Positions 34,413 through 44,037 of a DNA stretch of 64,000 bases are shown here, piece after piece; the stretch's first letter is position 1, and each line of letters begins with the position of its first letter. The DNA comes from Hygrocybe punicea. Taxonomy: Eukaryota; Basidiomycota; Agaricomycetes; Agaricales; Hygrophoraceae. Under the pieces are notes generated by a model that was not told the DNA's origin, searched no databases, and saw only the letters and a program-made list of their open reading frames with translations. The position numbers and the translations under genes are program-made. The stretch lies in NCBI GenBank assembly GCA_963556145.1, contig OY744461.1, forward strand, positions 9,310,891 through 9,374,890, given 5' to 3'.

Positions 34413-34583
34413 ATGGCTGTACTCCCGACACAGCTCATTACCGTAATTGTTATTGGCAGCATTGCCATCATCTTCCTGATCGGTTTCTACCTTGTTATGA
34501 TCTATCTTTGGCATCGGCACCGAAACCCTTCCACCATTGATACTTCTGACTTCCACCTCGACAATATATCGACACATAATTGA
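34413..34583 (+). CDS. Small single-pass membrane protein in LTR U3 (copy 2)
   Basis: Same 56-codon frame as 9683-9853, ATG to TGA. Against copy 1 it has four replacements (Thr/Ile, Ala/Thr, Asn/Asp, Arg/His) and one silent change, so this copy looks like one drifting after insertion. Membrane span and HRHRNP tail are intact. Confidence 0.45.
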   Translation: MAVLPTQLITVIVIGSIAIIFLIGFYLVMIYLWHRHRNPSTIDTSDFHLDNISTHN

Positions 34584-35381
34584 CAATTGCCATTCCCGGA
34601 TATTTGGTTTCCATATTCGTACCCTGTGCCCACCATTATCCTCCCTGACGATCCGACGACATTCCTCACCTGCATGCGAACTCTGAACAATCCCCAATCA
34701 CGAGACATTCGCACGACACCGCTTCAATGCAGTACCCGACGACTTGTTCCCACAACTTGTCACTCATGCCATGACTCGAAACCTGGACCCACGTTCATTT
34801 ATCCTTTTCCATCCATAATCTTGATACCTCCCACACCCCTTTCTTGGATGAATACCGACATCAGGTGGACTGCATTGTTCCACAGACAGGACAAGACATC
34901 ACCCCTCGATATGTCATTGACACAGACATCGTCATCCAGTACAGCTTATGCTGTTCACATGTCTGACCTCGACTATCCCACCATCCTAGTTGGTTTTCCC
35001 TCCATACATTCCTTTGTTTTCCCTTATACCGACCTTGTCACTATGTCCCTGCTACCTCAAGACACTCTCATCACCAATCCTACACTGGACGATACCCATC
35101 TTCGACCCGACCGTGCAATGCACTTGCCAAACTGCGCACTTGCCCATTACAGCAAGTGTAGACCCCGAATTGGCAATTCTGCATGTCACATGATCCGATG
35201 ACAAATCATCCGAGTCATCTGGACCTCTTCTATCCTCAATGACACCTGGGCCTCCAGTTGGATCGCGAGAACATCAACATGAGGACGCCTCATGTGCGCC
35301 TCATGGTGAACACATGGTGTAGTTGGACATGTTGTGGCTTCATGGTTGTATTTCTATTTACCTCCCCTCAAGACCAGTCAC

Positions 35382-35389
35382 TATATATA
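35382..35389 (+). promoter_or_regulatory. TATA box of solo LTR copy 2
   Basis: TATATATA followed by a T/C-rich tract, the expected promoter of the parent retroelement. The same box is on the minus strand of copies 1 (near 8757-8764) and 3 (near 52409-52416). Confidence 0.55.
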
Positions 35390-35750
35390 CTGTTCTTGTT
35401 GTTGGTTCGGACTTTTTCTTCTTTTCCTTTCCTTACGTTTAGTCTGGTTCTTGGGGCAGACTCATCTTGTTTTGGGTAACCCCCACGGCTCGCAATGACA
35501 TTAGATCTTGACCCCCCCTTCTTAGCAGTGTTGTCTTAGCTGTAAGCAACAATGAAAGCTGCTGTTCTCCTCTCTGGAAGCCGATCCCCTGTTAAGTTGA
35601 TTGTTGCCGGAGCCCGCTGCAGAAGCGATCCGTAACACCACCCTGGCTGCTGCCATCCCCAACCCAGAGCCAGTGTCATTAGATGAGCATAATGCAGAGG
35701 ATGATAGTGGTGCTGTGGATGGCAATAAGTTCAATGTAGAGACTCGACAT

Positions 35751-36601
35751 CCCCCTGAGTCCATATCCTCGATATCTCACGAATCCAGATGAACCTGCCT
35801 CCAAATGACTCGCATTCGAACCTGACATAACCCAACGTAACGTAACGTGATGTGACCCAATGTGACCCGACATATGCTGCTTTGTCATGGCCACTTTTGG
35901 ACCAAATCCAGCAGCTTCCTAAGCCACGGAGTCCCAAAACTAGGGAACAGATCTCATCGGACATGATTCCTGACTTCAGACTTGCCTTATTTATGCATCC
36001 CCTCATCCTTTCGGAGATATGTAGGACATTTTAGATCTTTTTCTTGGATATTTGCTTTCCCCTCCATTTCCTGTCTTCATCACATTACAACCCCCCTCTT
36101 CTCATCCCCTTTCCAACTTTTCTTTGTAGTTTACCATCAGCTGAAATGGACATGACCAAAAGTAGACTACCCATACATGTACTATAAAAAATGGTCCCCA
36201 CTGACCGTACAAATAAAAGATACCCTTAGTCCCTGTTTTCTTACAGTAAGAATCTTGTTTTAATCCCTTCAAATGCTCGTCCTTGTAGACCCTTAGGTTT
36301 TCATAGTTGACCTGATTGTCCTTATCATTGTTCCATTATTTGTTCATCATTCCCAACCCAACCCAACCCAACCCAACCCGCCATACCCAATGTCGTCAGC
36401 ATTGTTGGGTTCATTATTATTTATCCGTTTTCAGTCTGTTCATCACCGGGTTCATCATTATTTGTCTAGTTTTACATGGCAGCTTACATTTTACTTCCAT
36501 TTCCACATTTTACTACTATTCCTGACACTGATTATTTACCGTCACTTCTACGCTGACACCCTAGGTTAGGATTTTTGTTCCAAAGCCACCCCAAAGCCGC
36601 A
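35751..36601. mobile_element. Unclassified 851-bp insertion in Plavaka remnant
   Basis: Non-coding block separating two Plavaka coding segments, bracketed by TCGACAT (35744-35750 and 36602-36608), a candidate 7-bp duplication. No terminal inverted repeats are evident. It includes a (CCCAA)n run at about 36355-36380 and ACGTAACGTAACGTGATGTG-type repeats near 35830. The boundaries are inferred from where transposase homology stops. Confidence 0.4.
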
Positions 36602-38158
36602 TCGACATTGAGGGAGAAGTTATGCTTGCAAGAATGGCTGCACAAGGTTACCCAAGTGATCTAATGGACCTTATGCGGTATATCCACCAACCATGCCTTC
36701 AAGAATATATTTGGCCATTTCTTTACAACACATATAATCCAGACACTGTTATTCCTGGAGATAATGTCTCTATTCATGACTGCCCAATGTTCTCAGGGCG
36801 AGTGCATGTTTATCACTCAGTGGTGTCCATTTATCATGCACCAAGCAATGTTTGTGGCATTGGCAGTATGCACCATGAAAGAATTTGGTCAACAAGTTCA
36901 TGGTACAAAGGCCTAGCCAGATATGATATGGTGTTTGTAGTGAAGGACCAGGAACAAGATGGATTCTGAGGGCTAGACATTGCAAGGGTGTGCCTTTTTT
37001 TGATTTTACCTTCTTGGACATTGTTTATCCTTGTGCGCTTGTGGAGTGGTTCATTCCATCCAATTACAGGCCTTATGACATCACTGGGATGTGGATCATG
37101 AAGCCTGAGATGGCCTGTGGTCAGCAAGTTACATCAGTAATCCATGTCAACACCATTCTGCATGGGGCACACTTGATGCCGGTCTATGGGAACTAGTGAT
37201 GGGGAAGTTCAGTTTGGTCTGGTTTTCGGCCTTTTTGCCCCAAACTGAAACTGAACGGTTCAGTTCCTGCCAAAAATTCCCAAACCGAAACTGAAACCAA
37301 TGTAAATGGTTTATGTCAGTTTGGTTTTGGTCCAAACATGGTTTGAACTGCAAACCACTGGGTGGTCAGTCACCCTGTACCATTCTGACCTTGCAACAGT
37401 GTTGCGCATGTCAATTAACATGGCCAACCTGTGTGCGAGGTGTGATTGGGGTGCTGGGTGCTGGCACACCTTGCATGGGCATTGAGCCATGCGTGGGCAT
37501 TGAGCTGTACATGCAGCAGAAAAAGGCCAATGTGGCCAATGCAGGGTATCGTCGTGCATACAATGTATATGACATGTCTGGACACCCACATGAAGAGGTT
37601 CCTATGCCACCACCACCATGCATCCACCGAAAACAACCAACGTGGGTGCAACCTGCCCATCATCACGTGCACAACACATATGACACAACAGTGGTGGTGG
37701 TAGTGGTGGTGATGCACGCTGTTGATGGTGGTGGTGGTATGGTGCCGCATTCTGTTATGCATGAAAAGATTCAATAGAAAATTCAATAAATAACATACCT
37801 TGAAGGAGCGCAGGTGGATGCACCACCCCCCACTGCTCGTTCCATCTTGTTGACTGCCACTCCACCCCATTCACATTCCTTTGTGTCCATGCGCATCTTG
37901 GACGTGTTGTTGTCGGCATCTGACTTGGATGCATTGTTGTGGCTGTCCTGGTGGTTGTGGCCGTTGTGGTGGCAATCGTCATCATCATTGTAGTGGTAGG
38001 TGCTGGAGGTTCTTGTTCCTAAACCGCGTGGCACCCCTACTGGGACCCCGAAAAAGGAGCTCTGCGTATATGGGGCTATAGACCTGCTATCCACACTTCC
38101 CCATCCCAAATCTCCCCCTAAGTTTATCCATAAGCCCACCCCTAACAAAATCACAGAG

Positions 38159-40003
38159 ATGAGCCTCCGTAATTGGGCCACCCCCATCGCCAGCACCTCG
38201 AAATCCAAAAAAGGCAAACAACCGCAAGCCAATACATCAACCCCCCAACCCGCCAGAACCACCAGATCCTCGTCCAACATAGAAAACAACATCCCCAGCA
38301 TCATTCTGGAAACCACTGAACTGGACACCCTCCAAGAAGCAGTTGACCACCTCCTCACCAACTCCCTCCTCCCCCCCGATCACGACTACAGTATATCTAC
38401 ATTCACTGGAATCCTCCAACAACTGGCAGCTTCGGACAGCATTCATGCCCTTCCCACAACGGCCACTACCCTCTGATCCATAGCCATAGCCTTAGACTCA
38501 ATAGATTTCGCCGCAAAATCTGACATACTCGCCAACTCCGTCGCCTCCGCCCTCAAATCTCAAACAGATGACATCCACGCATCAATCGAAATAGCTATGG
38601 CTCCCATTCTAGATAGCATTTCTTCTAAAATCACTGACCTCCAATCTTGCCTTCTAGAAACGAGAGATCAACTCCAACAATCCACGGCAAGCCTCGTCAA
38701 AACCTCCACCTCGATCGAATCCACCACCTCCTCATACAAGGATGCAGTCCTCGCTCAAACTACACGGGCCCCCCTCAGCAACATAGACCCCCGTATCAAA
38801 GCGAAGGAACAACTACAAGCACGGCAAATCCTTCTCGACGTAAACGACTCCCCGGAAACCAAAAAAGCCCTGGACATCAGCCTCTCAAAACTCACGGAAA
38901 AGGCCAATCACGCACTTAGCTCCACGACACCACTGTCCAACTACAAATTCATGGCCACCACGAAGCTCAGAAACGGAGGCATACTACTAGAAGCGAATTC
39001 CGACCAAATCCCCACCTGGTTACAAGACAACACCCGGCTCACCACATTCCTATCTACCTTCGGTCACAGAGCCTTTGTTAAGAGGCGAACTTACACTATC
39101 ATAGCTTGCTTTGTCCCACTCATCTTCGATCCAGACGTGCCCGATCACCTCAGGGAAATTGAGGAAACCAACGAACTCCCCCCGCACTCCATCATCCGTG
39201 CAAACTGGATCAAACCGAAAGAACATCGCTCAGCAAACCAGACATGCGGTCACGCCATATTCTCCCTGGACTCACCCGACACCGCTAATCTAGTTCTTTC
39301 CAAAGGTTTCTTTGTATGCCACAAGAGAATCAACACCAGCAAATGCAAAAAGGAACCCCTCCGCTGCCTCCATTGCCATCAATGGAACCATACCACATCC
39401 CGCTGTCCAGCCGACTTCGACACATGCGGCACTTGTGGCGACCAGCACAGAACGTCGAACTGTTGCAACAAAAATCAACCCTTCTGTACGCCCTGCAAAC
39501 AAAAGGGTCACGCCACATGGGACCGTAACTGCCCCTCTTTCCTACTAAAATGCAAAGAAACAGATGCTCGCAACCCCGAAAACTTACTACCTTTCTACCC
39601 CACAGCCAAGCCATGGACCCAAAACCCCTCTCATCCCTATGCCCCCACGCCATCCTCCGTTAACGCCCGACCACCACACACAATTCCGCCCAGACTACAC
39701 TCCCCATTCCCCCTCCCCCCACTGTCCCCAGCTTCCCGCCACTACTCTCCACCCCCCTCCATCTTCGACCAGCCTCCTCCCCCCTCGATCCGAAATCGTC
39801 GTAACGGATCCAGACCCCCCCTACGCCAATCCACTCTAAATATCACCAACCTGCCTCTCAGCCAAAACACCGCCCCCTCCGCCCCTCTTTCCTGGTTCGA
39901 CGACACAACGCCTCTCCCCCCCCTTCCCCCCACCCCCATACCCACCAATGACATCCACGCAATCAGCATACCTCCTCCCACAGCACCATCGCCTCATGCC
40001 TGA
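38159..40003 (+). pseudogene. LINE ORF1, RNA-binding protein with three zinc knuckles
   Basis: ATG at 38159 (MSLRNWATPIAS). The frame continues to 40003 with one TGA at 38474-38476, where CGA is likely. Residues about 80-230 are helical and Ser/Thr-rich. A conserved central domain contains LRNGGILLEAN and WIKPKEHRS, followed by CCHC knuckles CLHCHQWNHTTSRC, CGTCGDQHRTSNC and CTPCKQKGHATWDRNC at about 39365-39535. The tail is Pro-rich. In this family ORF1 coats element RNA and acts as a chaperone. ORF2 begins inside its last codons. Confidence 0.85.
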
Positions 40004-43000
40004 ACAACCTGCTCCGCATCCCGTACACTTAAACATCTGGCAGATTAACCTCAACAAATCAGCGAAAGCACACTGGGACCTCATCAATTCCATGATACAC
40101 ACCAAATGCGACCTCCTTCTACTACAAGAACCATACTTCAACTATTACGGCAACACCAAAGCCACCCACAATTGGAGAGTAATCTACCCCTCTGACCGTC
40201 TCACTTCCAACACGCCAGTCCGTTCCGTCATCCTAGTCAACGTCAGACTTAACACAAACTCGTGGGAACAAATAAACATCCACGGCTCCAACGACCTTAC
40301 GGGCATTCGTGTCAAAGGACCCCTAGGCAACCTCGCCCTCTTCAACATCTACAACGATTGCCTCCATTCCAACACCCTCGATACTCTGCACCTATTCGCC
40401 AGGACACATGAAGCATCCTTACATCGTCGTGAGAACGACCACATGTTTTGGTGTGGTGACTTCAACAGACATCACCCACTCTGGGACGAGGAACGTAAAC
40501 ACCATCTTTTCACCGCCAACGCCCTCGCCCAAGCCCGTCACCTCATAGAAGCTACTGCCGACTGTGATATGACGATGGCACTACCTAAGGACCTACCCAC
40601 CCTCGAATCCATGGTCACAAAAAACTGGACCAGAACCGATAACATGTTCTGCACAGCGAAATCCACCCACCTCATTTCCGTCTGCGACACCAAACCAGAA
40701 CTTCAGCCCACAGGCACTGACCACATCCCCATCCTAACTGCCATTGCTCTCCCCCCCCAGATAAAAACCAACCCCCCTACACGCAACTTCCGCCTAGTCA
40801 ACTGGGACAACTTCAGGGATCAACTCAACACCCACCTGTCTCACCTTCCCCCGCCGACACAAATCACCTCACAGATACAGCTCGACAACGCCATTTCAGG
40901 CCTCACAACGGCCATACAATCATCCATCGAGTTTGCGATTCCCCTTTTGGCCCCCTGTCCCCATTCAAAGCGTTGGTGGACCCCACACCTGAACCAGCTT
41001 AAACGAAACAAAAACAGGTCAAGTCGTCTATCATACAAATTTCACCTAGACAACACTCACCCAAGCCATAAAGAACATAAAACGGCATGTAATCACTATG
41101 GTGCCGAAATCCTAAAAGCCAAAGAAAGACACTGGGCCGCATTTCTCGATGACGCTAAGGACCACAACATTTGGACCATAAACAAATGCATATCGAATCC
41201 CATAAGCGACTACCCCAGAGGAGACGGCGGCAAATCAGCCATCCCCACTTTAGAGTACACCCTCCCAAGTGGCCTGACAGCATACGCCACTTCCAACGAG
41301 GATAAAAGCCTCGCTATAGCTAAATCATTCTTTCCCCCGCCACCCTCACACTCCTCTGTGCCACCCAATTATAACTACCCTCCCCGCATACCGTTCACAG
41401 TGGAAATATCCCGTGATCAGATCAAAGAACACATCGGCAAGGTCCAACCCCACAAGGTACCAGGCCCAGACGGCATCCCTAATATCGTACTAAAAGAATC
41501 AGCCGATCTACTCGTCGATCGCATCCACCCCATCTTCAATGCGATACTCCGCCTCAAAATCTACCACGACCCGTGGAAAGATTCCATCACCAGGGCGCTA
41601 CGTAAACTGGGCAAACCCAGATACAATATACCCAAAGCATACCATCCCATAGTTCTACTCAACACCCTCCCGAAACTGCTGACTTCTATCGCTGCAGAAA
41701 TCATCTCCCACATGGTAGATGAACACCATCTCCTGCCCGCCCACCACTTTGGAGGTCGACCGGGCCACACCACGACAGACTCGATGCACATTCTAACTCA
41801 CCGCATCAAACACGCCTGGCGCAACAAACGAGTCGCGGCAATCCTATTCGTAGATATCGAAGGTGCCTTCCCCAACGCAGTAACAGACCGACTACTCCAC
41901 AACATGTGCAAGAGAAAGATACCCGAACATCTTGTCTGTCTAGTCGGCAACCTCCTCAAGGATCGCACCACGCGCCTCACCTTCGACGACTACATCTCCG
42001 ACCCTATCCTCCTCGCCAATGGCATAGGACAAGGGGACCCGATTTCGATGATTATATACCTCTTCTACAACGCTGACCTAATCGAAATCCCCACAGGTCG
42101 CCAGGAACTGGCAGTAGCCTTCGTCGACGATGTAGCTTACTACGTAGAGGGCAAGGACTTCGCTGAAACCAACCAAATCCTCAAGAAGCTCATGTCGAAA
42201 CCTGGGGGAGCATATTCATGGTCCAAAGAGCACAATTCCAAATTCGAAATCAGCAAATTCGCACTAATAGACTTTTCACAGCGCACCGATACGCCAAGAC
42301 CACCACTAATCCTAAACAACACAGCCATCTCGCCAGTCAAGTCTCACCGCTTCCTCGGCATCATCTTGGACCAGCACCTTCGCTGGCACGAACAATGGGA
42401 AAATGCAATCGCGAAGACTACCAAATGGCTACACCTCTTCCGAAGAATCGCACGTCCCAAATCCGGCATACCCAGAAAACTCATGCGTCAACTTTACACC
42501 TCAGTGGCAATCCCAAAGATGATATATGCCGCGGACGTTTGGTACACACCGGTACATAGAATCGCCAATAACGCTCACAGATGCGGGTCAGTAAGAGCGA
42601 TGCGGGAACTAACCAAGACCCAACGCATAGCATCGATACCCATCACTGGGGCCCTCAGAACGACACCCAACGACCTCCTCGACCTCCACGCCGGCCTGCT
42701 CCCTGTAGACCTCCTCATGCACAAAGCATGCCACAGATCAATCATCCGACTATCGACATTACCTATCTCACACCCGCTTCACAACCCACTTAGAAAATGC
42801 GCCAGACACTTAGTCGCCAAACACAGATCCCCACTCCACACTCTCACCCACCTCTTTGACATCAACCCTGACCACATAGAACCCATCCGTTTCCCCACTT
42901 CCTCCTCCCGTCACCCCCCAGCCTTCAATGCAATTATCCCCCCTTCCAGAGAAGAATCCATCGCATTCCACAACATCGATGACGCCGACATCAAGATATA

Positions 43001-43625
43001 CTCTGACGGCTCGACCCTCGACGATGGCGTAGGGGCAGCAGCCGTACTGTACCGCACTGGAAGATCCCAGCCTAAAGTCCTCCGTTACCACCTGGGCTCC
43101 AGCACGGACCACCACAATGTTGAAGCAGAAAACGTAGCCAGCCTACTTGCCCTACAGTTACTTAGCCGCGAATCTCGTTTACGCTCCACCTCCATATACA
43201 TCGACTGTCAGCCCACCATAAACACGCTAATCGCACCCTACACGAAATTTGGGCAACACATCCTCGACACCTCCCGTGCCCTCGCGCGGCGCCTGGTCGA
43301 CACTAATCAACACCTCACCATCACTCTCAGATGGATCTCGGGGCACGAAGGGGTAGTTGGGAATGAGAGAGCCAACTCCGAAGCTAAGAAAGCAGCGAGA
43401 AACGACCCCAGTCCACATTGTACATTACCGGTCGCCCTCCGCAGCGGCACCCTCCCTTCTAACACATCGGCCATCAAACTCACATTCAGCAGACACCTCA
43501 CAAACCTCTGGCGTGAGGAATGGCACCAGTCACCACGCTTCGTACGCTTCTCCCGCATTGACCCTGACTTCCCTTTACGCAATTTCCTTAAAACCGCTGA
43601 CAATCTAACACGACCGCTGGAGTAG
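39996..43625 (+). CDS. LINE ORF2: endonuclease, reverse transcriptase, RNase H
   Basis: Starts at ATG 39996, overlapping the ORF1 stop in ATGCCTGA. Endonuclease: NIWQINLNKS, LLLLQEPY, WCGDFNRHHPLWD and TDHIPIL, all catalytic positions present. RT (41400-42280): KVPGPDGIPNIVLKE, FGGRPGHTTTDS, FVDIEGAFPNAV, GIGQGDPISM and the active site AFVDDVAY. RNase H (42985-43400): IYSDGSTLDD, NVEAENVA, IYIDCQPT and WISGHEGVVGNERAN. The frame is open for 1210 codons. It would nick target DNA and prime reverse transcription there. The last zinc-knuckle part is separated by a 136-nt segment (next entries), so whether a full-length enzyme is made depends on that segment. Confidence 0.92.
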   Translation: MPEQPAPHPVHLNIWQINLNKSAKAHWDLINSMIHTKCDLLLLQEPYFNYYGNTKATHNWRVIYPSDRLTSNTPVRSVILVNVRLNTNSWEQINIHGSNDLTGIRVKGPLGNLALFNIYNDCLHSNTLDTLHLFARTHEASLHRRENDHMFWCGDFNRHHPLWDEERKHHLFTANALAQARHLIEATADCDMTMALPKDLPTLESMVTKNWTRTDNMFCTAKSTHLISVCDTKPELQPTGTDHIPILTAIALPPQIKTNPPTRNFRLVNWDNFRDQLNTHLSHLPPPTQITSQIQLDNAISGLTTAIQSSIEFAIPLLAPCPHSKRWWTPHLNQLKRNKNRSSRLSYKFHLDNTHPSHKEHKTACNHYGAEILKAKERHWAAFLDDAKDHNIWTINKCISNPISDYPRGDGGKSAIPTLEYTLPSGLTAYATSNEDKSLAIAKSFFPPPPSHSSVPPNYNYPPRIPFTVEISRDQIKEHIGKVQPHKVPGPDGIPNIVLKESADLLVDRIHPIFNAILRLKIYHDPWKDSITRALRKLGKPRYNIPKAYHPIVLLNTLPKLLTSIAAEIISHMVDEHHLLPAHHFGGRPGHTTTDSMHILTHRIKHAWRNKRVAAILFVDIEGAFPNAVTDRLLHNMCKRKIPEHLVCLVGNLLKDRTTRLTFDDYISDPILLANGIGQGDPISMIIYLFYNADLIEIPTGRQELAVAFVDDVAYYVEGKDFAETNQILKKLMSKPGGAYSWSKEHNSKFEISKFALIDFSQRTDTPRPPLILNNTAISPVKSHRFLGIILDQHLRWHEQWENAIAKTTKWLHLFRRIARPKSGIPRKLMRQLYTSVAIPKMIYAADVWYTPVHRIANNAHRCGSVRAMRELTKTQRIASIPITGALRTTPNDLLDLHAGLLPVDLLMHKACHRSIIRLSTLPISHPLHNPLRKCARHLVAKHRSPLHTLTHLFDINPDHIEPIRFPTSSSRHPPAFNAIIPPSREESIAFHNIDDADIKIYSDGSTLDDGVGAAAVLYRTGRSQPKVLRYHLGSSTDHHNVEAENVASLLALQLLSRESRLRSTSIYIDCQPTINTLIAPYTKFGQHILDTSRALARRLVDTNQHLTITLRWISGHEGVVGNERANSEAKKAARNDPSPHCTLPVALRSGTLPSNTSAIKLTFSRHLTNLWREEWHQSPRFVRFSRIDPDFPLRNFLKTADNLTRPLE

Positions 43626-43757
43626 TTGTGCCTGGTCCATCACGTGACTTAGGTCTCACGGTTGGATCCCTTATGTAGGATTTCCTGTCTTAGTCTTAGT
43701 CCATCTTATGATATCCTATCCGATTCCGTCGTGACTTCCCCATTCGTGTGTGAGCAG
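43622..43757 (+). other. 136-nt interruption of LINE ORF2 with GT...AG ends
   Basis: Between TADNLTRPL and GPTPPQTSLLTQL the frame is broken by sequence beginning GTAGTT and ending GAGCAG. Its length is 1 mod 3 and its removal exactly joins the two coding frames. It holds TCACGTGA and TATGATATCC. It is either an intron or a small insertion; no flanking duplication was found. Confidence 0.5.
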
Positions 43758-44037
43758 CCTCGGACCCACTCCACCGCAGACAAGCCTCCTCACCCAGCTA
43801 CGCACTAACCACATCCCCCTTAATGCTTACCTACACAGAATCAACAGATCCGACACCAACGCCTGCCCCAAATGCGAAATGGCCATCGAGACCGTCCAGC
43901 ACTTCCTCTTCGAATGTCCTGCCTACTTCCACGCGCGGCACAAGCTCACCAACGCACTCAGGAACCAAGCCTGTTCTCTCTCACACCTCCTCAACGACCC
44001 CAGAGGCATTCAAGAACTCATCAAATTCATATGAAGC
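43758..44037 (+). CDS. LINE ORF2 C-terminal zinc-knuckle segment
   Basis: SLLTQLRTNHIPLNAYLHRI followed by the zinc knuckle CPKCEMAIETVQHFLFEC, which ends ORF2 in Tad-type and related LINEs. It ends with a stop after ELIKFI. It joins to the upstream ORF2 if the 136-nt segment is removed. Confidence 0.8.

Larger units (their letters stand above)
34092..35637 (+). repeat. Solo LTR, copy 2
   Basis: 1546 bp, TGTTACGTTTCC to CCGTAACA, exact 5-bp duplication CCACC at 34087-34091 and 35638-35642. It lies in the opposite orientation to copies 1 and 3. It lacks about 108 bp present in the others after position about 34710. A TATATATA box at 35382-35389 stands 248 bp from the right end and sets the sense strand as plus. 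It interrupts the Plavaka transposase. Confidence 0.92.
33541..37193 (+). pseudogene. Plavaka-type transposase remnant (C-terminal half)
   Basis: Recognisable blocks of the Agaricomycete Plavaka transposase (CACTA-related): HKYWQVFLPAIVGYIPDEMV; RQVFINTGVHEYFVLPQQYS and FGALNGLCSSIMELKHIKAI; DKLTASKVHFTDHGML; then, after a solo LTR (34092-35637) and a second insertion (35751-36601), LARMAAQGYPSDLMDL, YHSVVSIYHAPSN, HHERIWSTSSW and ALVEWFIPSNYRP, ending GAHLMPVYG at 37190. In-frame stops are TGA, including KKPW-stop-CSSRW where family members have PWRRSS (Arg to stop and Arg to Cys). A non-autonomous hAT interrupts it at 37194, and a few further codons may continue at 45129. Confidence 0.72.

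Noticed and set aside
34587..35201. A second protein frame in the solo LTR downstream of the membrane microprotein
   Set aside because: No ATG starts it, the 108-bp deletion changes it in copy 2, and differences between copies are largely replacements near its end, so conservation is not shown.
36355..36380. (CCCAA)n run as a telomeric repeat
   Set aside because: The unit is CCCAA, not CCCTAA, there are only about five units, and it lies inside a transposon insertion.
39290..39981. Gly/Cys-rich minus-strand frames over LINE ORF1
   Set aside because: These are complements of the zinc knuckles and Pro-rich tail of ORF1; codon pattern and homology support the plus strand.
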